Below are positions 1 to 7,247 of a stretch of DNA of 64,000 bases, piece after piece. This stretch comes from Paenibacillus nuruki (lineage in GTDB: Bacteria > Bacillota > Bacilli > Paenibacillales > Paenibacillaceae): contig NZ_MDER01000039.1 in assembly GCF_001721045.1 (NCBI RefSeq), forward strand, positions 94,595 to 158,594. The letters run 5' to 3'. A program made the translations under genes and the position numbers. How positions within the stretch are numbered: position 1 is the first letter of the stretch; each line of letters begins with the position of its first letter. The notes beneath the pieces were generated by a model. It saw only the letters and a program-made list of their open reading frames with translations. It was not told where the DNA came from and ran no database searches.

Positions 1-2
1 CT

Positions 3-368
3 CTGACGCAAGCGATGTTGCCACTTCTCCATCAAGCACCAGCAGGACGGATTGTGAATATCGGTAGCTCTGGCGGATCGCTAACATGGAATTCCAATCC
101 AGACAATCCGCATCGAGCCATGTTCGGCACGTATTCTGCTTCCAAATCAGCACTTCATGCGGTCACCCTTGCTTTTGCTTTCGCTTTGGAATCGACTCCG
201 ATTAAAGTGAATATTGCTTGTCCTGGATTCACCTCAACAGCACTGAATAACTTTGCAGGTACACGTAGTGTAGAAGAAGGCGCTCGTGAAGCTGTTCGTC
301 TTGCGCTTATTGGAGCAGATGGTCCCACAGGAACATTTTCAGATGAGAATGGTGTAGTAGCCTGGTAA
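3..368 (+). CDS. SDR family oxidoreductase, 3' part only
   Basis: The reading frame is open from the first full codon of the window, so the start lies upstream. About 121 residues remain of what is normally a 230-290 residue NAD(P)-dependent short-chain dehydrogenase. The catalytic YSASK (YxxxK) motif is visible, preceded by the strand NIGSSGG carrying the catalytic serine, and followed by the usual ACPGF loop after the active site. The Rossmann glycine motif is therefore missing only because the window cuts it off. Substrate cannot be told. It ends 51 bases before the next reductase gene on the same strand, so the two may be co-transcribed. Confidence 0.9.
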   Translation: MTQAMLPLLHQAPAGRIVNIGSSGGSLTWNSNPDNPHRAMFGTYSASKSALHAVTLAFAFALESTPIKVNIACPGFTSTALNNFAGTRSVEEGAREAVRLALIGADGPTGTFSDENGVVAW

Positions 369-419
369 ATAGTCTAGGAATATTATTTCAATCGTTCATT
401 AGATGAGGAGAATAAGATT

Positions 420-1250
420 ATGCATGTTTTTGTCACAGGAGCTACAGGATATATCGGTTCTGCTGTTGTTCGTGAGCTTATTGCTGCTGGTCATACGGTC
501 GTTGGTCTGGCTCGCTCAGATCGGAGTGCTCAATTATTAAAAGAAGCTGGTGCTGAAGCGTATCAGGGAGATATTGATCAGGCAGATCGTCTACAACAAG
601 GAGTGGCTAGTGCAGACGGCGTCATTCATTTAGCGTTTAAACATGATTTTTCAGATTTTGAAGGTGCCCTTGCAACAGATCTACAAGTGATTGAAGCGAT
701 AGGAGCGGTACTTGAAGGCTCTGGCAAGCCATTTGTGACCACAGCTCATTTTAACGGAAATGCTTCTGAAAATGTTGCTTTATCATTAGCGAAACGTGGA
801 GTGCGCACATCGATTATCGAACTTTGCCCTTCTGTTCATGGTGAAGGAGATACTGGCTTTATACCACAGCTTATTGAGATTGCTAGAACCAAAGGGGTTT
901 CAGCTTATATCGCAGAAGGCAATAATCGTTGGCCTGCTGTACACAGACTGGATGCAGCTCATTTATACCGGCTTGCTTTAGAACAGGCTGAAGCAGGTTC
1001 GCGGTTAGATGGGGTAGGCGACGAAGGAATAGCTTTTCGAGAGATAGCCACTATAATTGGCAAACATTTGGATTTGCCTGTAGTGAGTATTGCACAGGAA
1101 GAAGCACAAGATCACTTTGGTTTTCTTGGAGCGCTTGCGGGTTTGGATATTCCTCGCTCTAGTCAATCCACTCAAAAAACCTTAGGATGGCAACCGACAC
1201 ATCCTTCATTACTTGAAGATCTAGAACAAGGACATTACTTTACATCATAA
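420..1250 (+). CDS. NAD-dependent epimerase/SDR-like reductase
   Basis: This 276-residue protein begins with the nucleotide-binding motif TGATGYIGSAVVREL, typical of extended or atypical SDR proteins that bind NAD(P). Length and the later segments (VIHLAFKHD, SIIELCPSVHGEGDTGF, WPAVHRLDAAHLYRLALE) match the group often annotated as 3-beta-hydroxysteroid dehydrogenase-like or NAD(P)-dependent oxidoreductase; no clear YxxxK is seen, so an atypical member is likely. The ATG is set 9 bases after a GAGGAG ribosome binding site. It follows the SDR fragment closely and is ended by a hairpin at 1293-1330. The substrate is unknown. Confidence 0.9.
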   Translation: MHVFVTGATGYIGSAVVRELIAAGHTVVGLARSDRSAQLLKEAGAEAYQGDIDQADRLQQGVASADGVIHLAFKHDFSDFEGALATDLQVIEAIGAVLEGSGKPFVTTAHFNGNASENVALSLAKRGVRTSIIELCPSVHGEGDTGFIPQLIEIARTKGVSAYIAEGNNRWPAVHRLDAAHLYRLALEQAEAGSRLDGVGDEGIAFREIATIIGKHLDLPVVSIAQEEAQDHFGFLGALAGLDIPRSSQSTQKTLGWQPTHPSLLEDLEQGHYFTS

Positions 1251-1292
1251 AATAGATAACCTGTATATACGATAGAGCCCTTTTTGACAATC

Positions 1293-1330
1293 AAAAAACC
1301 CCTTCTATTTAACATAGAGGGGCTTTTTGG
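1293..1330. terminator. Bidirectional hairpin terminator
   Basis: CCCCTTCTAT pairs with ATAGAGGGG across a 5-base loop (one bulge), with A-run on the left and T-run on the right. It lies between two convergent genes and can serve both. Confidence 0.85.
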
Positions 1331-1352
1331 TATTGAAATGTATAAATTACAA

Positions 1353-1670
1353 TTAGCTTGTATGTGAGTTTTTGAAGCCTTGAATTTCGCCTTTAACTTC
1401 TTGAGTTGCAGATTGAGCTTCATCTTTCAAATCTTTAACACCATCTAAAGATTCTTTAACCATACCCACAACTTCTTGACCTTTTTCAGCAAGAACATGT
1501 CCACGTTCGTTCAACATTGGAGCGTTCTCAACAACAAGGTCAGTCAATTCTGCTACACGAGTACGAATTTTTTCACCTTGTGGAGTAGAGAATAGAAGTG
1601 CTGTTCCTGCACCAATTAATGCCCCAGCAATTGCACCTGTAATAATTGATTTTGTAGATTCGTTATCCAT
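1353..1670 (-). CDS. YtxH domain-containing protein
   Basis: A 105-residue protein starting with a glycine/alanine-rich membrane segment (residues 9-28, ITGAIAGALIGAGTALLFS) followed directly by TPQGEKIRTRV, the hallmark of YtxH family proteins. The remainder is charged and likely helical or coiled (ENAPMLNERGHVLAEKGQEV, then KDEAQSATQEVKGEIQGFK). Members are small general-stress-associated membrane-anchored proteins in Bacillus relatives; a molecular function is not established. The start has an AAGGGG ribosome site 9 bases upstream. It stands alone, divergent from the marR gene. Confidence 0.9.
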   Translation of the reverse strand: MDNESTKSIITGAIAGALIGAGTALLFSTPQGEKIRTRVAELTDLVVENAPMLNERGHVLAEKGQEVVGMVKESLDGVKDLKDEAQSATQEVKGEIQGFKNSHTS

Positions 1671-1793
1671 AATAGTCGACCCCTTATCTTAGCAATTTAG
1701 TATTTACTGTATTATTACCCAGCCAGAAGAATATTACACTCATTCTTCAGAATAATTCATAGAAATAAGATCATAATAAATAATACTTGCAAA

Positions 1794-1811
1794 TACATAG
1801 ATATCTATGTA
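1794..1811. promoter_or_regulatory. Palindromic operator before the marR gene
   Basis: TACATAGATATCTATGTA is a perfect 18-base palindrome 10 bases upstream of the marR start. A 16-of-18 match recurs at 2275-2292 before the reductase gene. Paired sites like this are typical MarR operators; binding by the neighbouring MarR protein is an inference. Confidence 0.75.
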
Positions 1812-1821
1812 ATATAAAATT

Positions 1822-2247
1822 ATGTTAAATTACAACGCATGTGCAATCATTTCTAAAATTCGCGACGACGTTAACAAGCTGATTATCACAGAGTTAGCAA
1901 AGAACAATATTACAGATGTTGTTCCTTCTCATGGAGATATCCTTTGCTTTTTGTACAGTGAAAAAGGTAGCTTATCTGTTAACACGCTAGCACAGAAAGT
2001 GCATCGTACTCAACCAACCGTTACCGTACTGGTCAACAAACTTGAGAAGTTAGGTTATGTAAAGCGTCTCAAAGATGATGAAGATCAGCGCATAACGATG
2101 GTTCATTTAACAGATAAAGGATGGGAATTAGAGCCTATCTTCAATCAAGTATCTGAAGCTATCAATCATAAAGTCTATGGTCGTCTAAGTGAACAGGAAC
2201 AAGAACAATTTGAGTATTTATTAGAACGCGTGTACTCAGGGCTTTGA
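1822..2247 (+). CDS. MarR family transcriptional regulator
   Basis: A 141-residue winged helix-turn-helix repressor. The recognition region reads LSVNTLAQKVHRTQPTVTVLVNKLEKLGYVKR followed by the wing DDEDQRITMVHLTDKG, the classical MarR signature; flanking helices form the dimer interface. It contains Cys7 and Cys26 near the N-terminal helix, where some MarR proteins (OhrR, HypR type) sense oxidants or electrophiles; that role is only a suggestion. No clear ribosome site precedes the ATG, and the operator lies at the start. The next gene downstream is a flavodoxin-like quinone reductase with the same palindrome, so this protein most likely represses itself and that enzyme. Confidence 0.93.
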   Translation: MLNYNACAIISKIRDDVNKLIITELAKNNITDVVPSHGDILCFLYSEKGSLSVNTLAQKVHRTQPTVTVLVNKLEKLGYVKRLKDDEDQRITMVHLTDKGWELEPIFNQVSEAINHKVYGRLSEQEQEQFEYLLERVYSGL

Positions 2248-2274
2248 GATGGTGAGAGCCTTTTTTTATAAAAA

Positions 2275-2292
2275 TATATAGATATCTATCTA
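2275..2292. promoter_or_regulatory. Second copy of the MarR-type operator
   Basis: TATATAGATATCTATCTA shares 16 of 18 bases with the palindrome at 1794-1811, including the core ATAGATATCTAT. It ends just before the AAGGAG ribosome site of the reductase gene, so bound repressor would block transcription or its start. Confidence 0.72.
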
Positions 2293-2310
2293 ATAAGGAG
2301 AATGTCATTC

Positions 2311-2898
2311 ATGAAACATTTAATCGTATTTGCTCATCCCCATCAAGAAGGTACTAATCAAGCTATTTTGAAAAGAATGGTACACACCTTAGAAAAGCAA
2401 GGGCATGAAGTAGTTGTTCGTGATCTATATGCACTTAATTTCCAACCAGTATTAACAGAAGCAGACACAGAAGCGATGAAAGTTGGTAATACACCAGCAG
2501 ATATCAAAGCTGAGCAAGAATACATTACTGCGGCTGACGCAATTACCTTCATTTATCCGATCTGGTGGACAGGTCTTCCTGCAATTTTGAAAGGCTATGT
2601 AGATCGCGTGTTTGCTTACGGATTTGCTTATGGTTACGGAGAAACAGGCGTTGCTCAATTGCTTACTGGTAAAAAAGGTCTTATTATTAACACACATGGT
2701 CAGACGAATGAAATCTATGATCAAGTGGGTATGACCGATGGTCTCAAAATCACATCAACAACAGGAATCTTTGGCTTTGTAGGTATTGAAAGTGTAGGGC
2801 ATTTGATCTTCGGTAGCGCGCCTTATGCGGATGAAGCTCAATTGGAAAATGTATTGCGTCAGGTCGAAGAAACAGTAACGACTGCGTTTAATTCATAA
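2311..2898 (+). CDS. NAD(P)H-dependent quinone reductase (flavodoxin_2 fold)
   Basis: A 195-residue flavoenzyme of the NAD(P)H dehydrogenase (quinone)/KefF/YwrO group. Seen are the N-terminal FMN/FAD phosphate loop (IVFAHPHQEGTNQAI), the active-site segment FIYPIWWTGLPAILKGYVDRV and the glycine-rich GFAYGYGETG. The family performs two-electron reduction of quinones or electrophilic compounds, which avoids radical formation. The start chosen is ATG 2311, 10 bases after AAGGAG; an in-frame ATG at 2302 sits too close to that ribosome site. It lies downstream of a marR gene with a shared operator, which suggests induction by quinones or similar stress. Confidence 0.92.
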   Translation: MKHLIVFAHPHQEGTNQAILKRMVHTLEKQGHEVVVRDLYALNFQPVLTEADTEAMKVGNTPADIKAEQEYITAADAITFIYPIWWTGLPAILKGYVDRVFAYGFAYGYGETGVAQLLTGKKGLIINTHGQTNEIYDQVGMTDGLKITSTTGIFGFVGIESVGHLIFGSAPYADEAQLENVLRQVEETVTTAFNS

Positions 2899-2933
2899 AA
2901 TGCTTTCTATACTATAGTAGGAAAAAACAAAAA

Positions 2934-2967
2934 ACGAGCTCCTGATGCAACAGGATGCTCGTTTTTT
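2934..2967. terminator. Bidirectional hairpin terminator
   Basis: ACGAGCTCCTG pairs with CAGGATGCTCGT across a 6-base loop, flanked by A-run and T-run, between two convergent genes. Confidence 0.88.
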
Positions 2968-2983
2968 GTCTTTTATGATGGGA

Positions 2984-4114
2984 TTACAATTTGAAAATAG
3001 AATCTTTATTCGGTTTGTTCGGATTATCTTCGAAATTATGATTCATTTTATCTTTCAAATACATACCATAGATATGCACGATCCCAATCTTCACAACCAT
3101 ATACAATGGAATAACAAGCAACATTCCCAGAATACCACCCATGTCTCCACCTACTAATAAGAGCACAACAATTGTAAATGGATGAATATCCAACTGCTTC
3201 CCGAAAATAATCGGCTCAAGCAAGTTATTTTGGATCATTTGCGCAATAATCACGATCACGATTGCCCAGATTCCCATAGCAGGGGATTCGATCAAACCCA
3301 CAATCGCTACTGGAACAGCAGACAAAATGGCACCGATATAAGGAATAAAGTTTAAGAAGAAAGCTAAAAATACAAGTAATAATGAATATGGTAGATCAAT
3401 AATCAAGAAACCAATATACAGAAGCACACATAGTGCCAAGTTAACCAGTACTCGACCTGCAATAAAGCTACTTAATGAATCATCCATTTCATCCAACATC
3501 GCTTTTCCATCTTCTTTATGACCAGCTGGAAAAAGTTTGAGCAATTGAGGTGACAACCGTTTGTCATCTTTAAGCAAGTAGTACAACATGATAGGAACAG
3601 TAGCCACAACAAGTACAAAGTTAGAAATAAAGGAGAACATACTTGAAATATGAACAGATAACCAATCAAAGATCGTATTCAAATATTCTGTTAATTTAGC
3701 GATCAACTCTTGGTTGTTTTCAGCAGGGATATATTGCTGAATCGTTGGATTCTGTTGTAATAGCTGGATCTGCGTAATAATACTTTGTGTAAATCTAGGC
3801 GCATTTTCGATAAAACTTGAGACCTGATCTCGTAATGTCGGCCAGCCGATAATAGAAAAGATGGCTAAGACGATAATAACCGCCAGATACATCAATAAAA
3901 TAGATAAAGAACGTTTTAACTTCTTTTTTTCTAAATAGTTAACGAGTGGACGTAGTGGATAGTATAGAAAAGCTGTGATCAACAGTGGAACGATGGTGAG
4001 GCTAATTAACGAAGCGATTGGGGTGAAAATAAAGTCAACTAGTGTTCCTAAATAGACAATCAAGAGTATAAGCGCAACCCCGGCACCTATACGGAAAAAG
4101 CGTCTTTGTAGCAT
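2984..4114 (-). CDS. AI-2E family transporter (UPF0118 membrane protein)
   Basis: A 376-residue integral membrane protein with about eight hydrophobic segments: a pair at residues 9-55, one near 70-95, one near 155-180, and a cluster from 210 to 350. The segment FFLNFIPYIGAILSAVPVAIVGL contains the conserved PYIG motif of the AI-2E exporter family. Members are linked to autoinducer-2 export or Na+(Li+)/H+ antiport; which applies here cannot be read from sequence. The ATG follows GGAGG by 9 bases. The C-terminal tail is short, charged and asparagine-rich. It appears to be a single-gene unit, convergent with the quinone reductase. Confidence 0.9.
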   Translation of the reverse strand: MLQRRFFRIGAGVALILLIVYLGTLVDFIFTPIASLISLTIVPLLITAFLYYPLRPLVNYLEKKKLKRSLSILLMYLAVIIVLAIFSIIGWPTLRDQVSSFIENAPRFTQSIITQIQLLQQNPTIQQYIPAENNQELIAKLTEYLNTIFDWLSVHISSMFSFISNFVLVVATVPIMLYYLLKDDKRLSPQLLKLFPAGHKEDGKAMLDEMDDSLSSFIAGRVLVNLALCVLLYIGFLIIDLPYSLLLVFLAFFLNFIPYIGAILSAVPVAIVGLIESPAMGIWAIVIVIIAQMIQNNLLEPIIFGKQLDIHPFTIVVLLLVGGDMGGILGMLLVIPLYMVVKIGIVHIYGMYLKDKMNHNFEDNPNKPNKDSIFKL

Positions 4115-4359
4115 AGATAAATCCTCCTTCAGAATCTTAAATGGCCAATATGTAGAATCTTTGTATATTCCCTATACACTCATACGTAAAAAGTAATGAG
4201 TTGGATGCATCAATGGAAGCTTTATGAAAGTTCTCATTTGGGTCTATCTTACTATATAAACCGCAATATGCTTGCTTAATCTCTGGAGAAAGGTAAAATA
4301 AAAAAGCAATCATTTGTAAGCGTTATTAATAACTACATATCCAAGGAGGCATATCTACA

Positions 4360-5307
4360 ATGACAATGAATTATCGCAGATTAGGTGGTAGTGGCTTGAA
4401 AGTAAGTGAAATTAGCCTGGGCAGTTGGCTCACTTACGGAGGATATGTGGAAAAAGAAAATGCGGTTCAATCGATTCGTGAAGCTTATGATTTAGGGATT
4501 AACTTTTTTGATACTGCAAATGTCTATGAGCGTGGAGAAGCTGAAAAAGTGGTAGGTGCTACACTTAAAGACTATCCTCGTGAATCGTATGTACTGGCAA
4601 CCAAAGTATTTGGCGATATGGGCGATGGACCGAACGACAAAGGGTTATCCCGCAAACATATTACCGAACAATGTCATGCCAGTCTTAAACGTCTAGGGCA
4701 TGATTATATTGATCTTTATTATTGCCACCGCTTTTCCCCAGAGACACCGATCGAAGAAACATTACGTGCGCTCGATGATCTTGTTCGTCAGGGCAAAGTA
4801 TTATATGTAGGTGTCAGTCAGTGGACAGCTGCTCAGATGCAAGCGGCGGTGGGTGTAGCAGATCGTTATTTGCTAGATCGTATTGTTGTCAATCAACCAG
4901 TCTATAATATGTTTAACCGTTATATAGAAGAAGAAGTGATTCCACTTGGTGAGAAATACGGTATTGGACAAGTTGTCTATTCACCGCTTGCTCAAGGATT
5001 ATTGACAGGTAAATACACATCCAAAACCGATATTCCATCCGATAGCCGTGCGGCTAAACTCAAATGGGATGATGACCGCTTTAGCGACGAAAAACTATCT
5101 CAAATCGGACAATTGCAAAAAATCGCTGATGAAGCAGGGATACCTTTAACCCATCTAGCACTAGCATGGATCTTGCGTCAAAAAAATGTATCCAGCGCAC
5201 TCGTTGGAGCCAGTCGTCCTGAACAAGTCAAACAAAACGCTAGCGCATCCGGCATCCAACTCACATCCGACGTCATCGAAGCCATCGAAAAAGTATTAAC
5301 CGTCTAA
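4360..5307 (+). CDS. Aldo/keto reductase (Kv-beta-like)
   Basis: A 315-residue NADPH-dependent TIM-barrel oxidoreductase. The N-terminus MNYRRLGGSGLKVSEISLGSW, the catalytic aspartate/tyrosine stretch FFDTANVYERGEAE, the lysine in VLATKVFG and the histidine in DLYYCHRFSPETPIEETL form the expected Asp-Tyr-Lys-His set. The sequence resembles the voltage-gated potassium channel beta-subunit/YghZ-type branch that reduces aldehydes such as methylglyoxal. The ATG is 10 bases from AGGAGG (a second ATG two codons on is equally possible). Monocistronic, ended by a hairpin at 5333. Confidence 0.93.
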   Translation: MTMNYRRLGGSGLKVSEISLGSWLTYGGYVEKENAVQSIREAYDLGINFFDTANVYERGEAEKVVGATLKDYPRESYVLATKVFGDMGDGPNDKGLSRKHITEQCHASLKRLGHDYIDLYYCHRFSPETPIEETLRALDDLVRQGKVLYVGVSQWTAAQMQAAVGVADRYLLDRIVVNQPVYNMFNRYIEEEVIPLGEKYGIGQVVYSPLAQGLLTGKYTSKTDIPSDSRAAKLKWDDDRFSDEKLSQIGQLQKIADEAGIPLTHLALAWILRQKNVSSALVGASRPEQVKQNASASGIQLTSDVIEAIEKVLTV

Positions 5308-5332
5308 AATAAACTCAATCTATAACCCTTTC

Positions 5333-5361
5333 AAGCCTTCCGCGTTATGGAAGGCTTTTTA
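5333..5361 (+). terminator. Hairpin terminator
   Basis: AAGCCTTCC and GGAAGGCTT form a perfect 9-base stem with a 7-base loop followed by a T-run, 26 bases after the aldo/keto reductase stop. Confidence 0.9.
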
Positions 5362-5452
5362 GTTTAACTATATACATAACCACTACATTTTAATTTCAAA
5401 TATCTCACCATTAAATAATTTCAAATATTCCTATATTCACCCGATAATATTA

Positions 5453-5508
5453 GTAAGAGGTAAGAGGTAAGAGGTAAGAGGTAAGAGGTAAGAGGTAAGA
5501 GGTAAGAG
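5453..5508. repeat. Heptamer tandem repeat, 8 perfect copies
   Basis: The unit GTAAGAG repeats eight times without a mismatch (56 bases). It lies in the 590-base gap between the aldo/keto reductase and perR genes. A spurious reading frame on the minus strand turns it into a repeated peptide, but no ribosome site or similarity supports a gene. Such short tandem arrays change copy number by slipped-strand replication. Confidence 0.97.
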
Positions 5509-5631
5509 TGATGAAGATAATTTAAACTAATATCATCTTTAAAATTCCTACCCTGCTCCCCTCCCACCCAAGATTTCAGGTTTTGCCCTACATTCATTTC
5601 AATACCCAACGTGATATCCCACGCCAGCGGA

Positions 5632-5744
5632 GGCAATCATTATTCTGAAAGAGCGGAGCGTTCGCCTTTAGAACGTAATCCCCACCGCAAAGCGGTACAT
5701 CAAGGGATTCCGTTCTACCAGCGACGACAAGAATAACGATTGCC
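5632..5744. repeat. Three-tier nested inverted repeat element
   Basis: Three pairs of arms nest inside one another: 5632-5646 with 5730-5744 (14 of 15 match), 5670-5682 with 5704-5716 (12 of 13), and the inner hairpin ACCGC-AAA-GCGGT at 5684-5696. The sides between tiers also hold GC-rich segments (GAGCGGAGCG, CAGCGACGAC) unlike the surrounding AT-rich DNA. It could be a dispersed palindromic repeat or MITE-like unit, or a folded RNA. No gene is contained. Confidence 0.75.
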
Positions 5745-5807
5745 GTAGCGTCACTTACCTAATACCGTCTAAATGCACCTCTTTAAGCCTCAAATCCGCC
5801 CAATTTA

Positions 5808-5822
5808 TGATAATGATTCTCA
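5808..5822. promoter_or_regulatory. Fur/PerR-type box upstream of perR
   Basis: TGATAATGATTCTCA matches the 7-1-7 Fur-family consensus TGATAATNATTATCA in 13 of 14 defined positions, about 80 bases before the regulator gene. It suggests autoregulation or iron control. Confidence 0.7.
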
Positions 5823-5901
5823 GAATTGTCTGCAAAACTATTGACCATAATTTTAAATGGATTTATACTTATTCTAAAATCAAATTAAGGGAATGATCCA
5901 A

Positions 5902-6297
5902 ATGAAAACAATCAACTTGACGACACAGCGCAAAGCTGTATATGAAATCGTCTGCGAAGCTGCGGATCACCCGACTGCTGCTGATGTTATGAATCGGTTA
6001 GTAGAGCGTGGTCATAATTTTGCATATGGGACGGTATATAACTCTTTAAGATATTTATCAGATAAAGATTTGATTCGCGAATTAAAATTAGGTGAAGCCG
6101 CAAGTCGTTATGATGGCAAAATGGATGATCACCAACACATCGTATGTGAAAACTGTGGAGCTGTAGATGAAGTGATGACAGACGCACCTGTAGAATGGTA
6201 TGCAGCCGTAGCCGAAGAAACAGGATATGATGTACACCATGCTCATGTCGTATTTAGAGGAGTGTGCACAGAATGTCGAAACAAATCACGAAAATAA
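5902..6297 (+). CDS. perR: PerR-like Fur family peroxide/metal regulator
   Basis: A 131-residue Fur superfamily repressor. The N-terminal winged helix has DHPTAADVMNRL and GTVYNSLRYLSDKDLI; the C-terminal metal site carries RYDGKMDDHQHIVCENCGAVDE and the CTEC pair, giving two CxxC zinc motifs. The aspartate in RYD and histidines in DDHQH correspond to the iron-ligand residues of Bacillus PerR, and a catalase gene lies two genes on, so a peroxide sensor is the better call than Fur or Zur. ATG 5902 is chosen because AAGGGA ends 9 bases before it; the ATG at 5893 abuts that site. A Fur-type box lies upstream. Confidence 0.88.
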   Translation: MKTINLTTQRKAVYEIVCEAADHPTAADVMNRLVERGHNFAYGTVYNSLRYLSDKDLIRELKLGEAASRYDGKMDDHQHIVCENCGAVDEVMTDAPVEWYAAVAEETGYDVHHAHVVFRGVCTECRNKSRK

Positions 6298-7097
6298 TTG
6301 ATAATGATTATCATTTAGGAACAACAGATACATTAATGAACTGGTCTGTAGCTGAACGCAATATGCGTAATGCAGCCGATCTTATCGCACATTCCTGCCC
6401 GATTACAAGACGAGTGGTTATTATCAGTCCAGCACCAAGCCGTGTACATGAATTAACACGTACACTATCAGATAGTTGCTTTGATGTTATGGTTTTTCAC
6501 CGTTGGGAAAGTAATGGTGCAGGCGCAATCAGTGCTGATTTGTTTATATTTGATCTGATTTCTTCATCAGGTGCTCAAGATATTGAGTCTGCTAAGTTAC
6601 AGTTTAGTGAGAAAAATTCTCATTTACCAACATTGTTCCTTGTGCGTGAAGATATGTTAACGACGGATCTGAACGAATGGGCAGAAGAAGAATTGTTAGT
6701 CTGGCCTGCACGTCCGCAAGAAGGACTGTATCATGTAGAACGTGTGATTCGTGCGGGAAGCAATCGCCCAGCGGCACCTGCAACAGGAGATACCGAACAT
6801 CGCACTGTTTTCAAAGACCTATGGATCGATCGCAAAAAAATGACCGTTCATCGTGCACAACAGCGTATTGAACTCACCAAAACAGAGTATGATCTATTAC
6901 TTATGCTGATCGAAAGCGAAGGCGGCGTATTGTCTCGTGAAGATTTGATGAGCGAAATTTGGGGCACTCAATTTTTTGGTGGTAGTAATGTTGTTGATGT
7001 TCATGTGAAAAGTCTACGTAAAAAAATCGGTGATAATGCTTCTGCACCGCAATATGTAGAAACTGTGCGTGGCGTAGGTTATCGATTGGCAGATTAA
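6273..7097 (+). CDS. Atypical response regulator, OmpR/PhoB winged helix
   Basis: A 274-residue protein whose C-terminal ~100 residues form a Trans_reg_C winged helix (LTKTEYDLLLMLIESEGGVLSREDLMSEIWG, VDVHVKSLRKKIG, VETVRGVGYRL). The N-terminal ~150 residues resemble a receiver fold with FIFDLIS where the phospho-acceptor aspartate would sit, but the conserved lysine-proline is replaced by VWPARP, so regulation may not depend on phosphorylation. ATG 6273 is preferred (GAGGAG 10 bases upstream); GTG 6264 abuts that site. It overlaps the end of perR by 25 bases, and a perfect Fur box lies within its first codons. No histidine kinase is adjacent. Likely target: neighbouring stress genes (inference). 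Confidence 0.85.
   Translation: MSKQITKIIDNDYHLGTTDTLMNWSVAERNMRNAADLIAHSCPITRRVVIISPAPSRVHELTRTLSDSCFDVMVFHRWESNGAGAISADLFIFDLISSSGAQDIESAKLQFSEKNSHLPTLFLVREDMLTTDLNEWAEEELLVWPARPQEGLYHVERVIRAGSNRPAAPATGDTEHRTVFKDLWIDRKKMTVHRAQQRIELTKTEYDLLLMLIESEGGVLSREDLMSEIWGTQFFGGSNVVDVHVKSLRKKIGDNASAPQYVETVRGVGYRLAD
6299..6313. promoter_or_regulatory. Perfect Fur box inside a coding start
   Basis: TGATAATGATTATCA matches the 15-base Fur consensus at every position. It begins two bases after the perR stop and encodes part of IDNDYH in the overlapping regulator gene. It may act as an internal operator or roadblock. Confidence 0.75.
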
Positions 7098-7164
7098 GGG
7101 AGCTCTTCATCATTTCTTCATCGAAGGCTCATAGGTAACTCATGAATGGTGGTAAGGATAGATG

Positions 7165-7179
7165 TTAGAATGAATCTAA
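7165..7179. promoter_or_regulatory. PerR-type box upstream of catalase
   Basis: TTAGAATGAATCTAA is a near-palindromic 7-1-7 sequence agreeing with the PerR consensus TTATAATNATTATAA at 11 of 14 defined positions. It lies about 70 bases upstream of katA, in the expected promoter zone. Confidence 0.65.
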
Positions 7180-7193
7180 TCTTTTGGAATGAG

Positions 7194-7210
7194 TCTAATT
7201 ATAAATTAGA
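7194..7210. promoter_or_regulatory. Second palindrome in the catalase promoter
   Basis: TCTAATTATAAATTAGA is a perfect 7-3-7 inverted repeat that reuses the TCTAA/TTAGA half-sites of the box at 7165-7179, about 40 bases before the katA start. It may be a second PerR site or the operator of the adjacent winged-helix regulator. Confidence 0.6.
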
Positions 7211-7247
7211 TTGATGACCATTTATGATGAGAGGATGATTTCTAACA

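Noticed and set aside
5453..5508. CRISPR array
   Set aside because: The repeat unit is 7 bases with no spacers and no cas genes nearby; it is a simple tandem repeat.
5421..5636. Minus-strand open frame with repeated LLPLTSY peptides
   Set aside because: It only translates the heptamer array; no ribosome site, no recognisable protein, and it runs into the inverted repeat.
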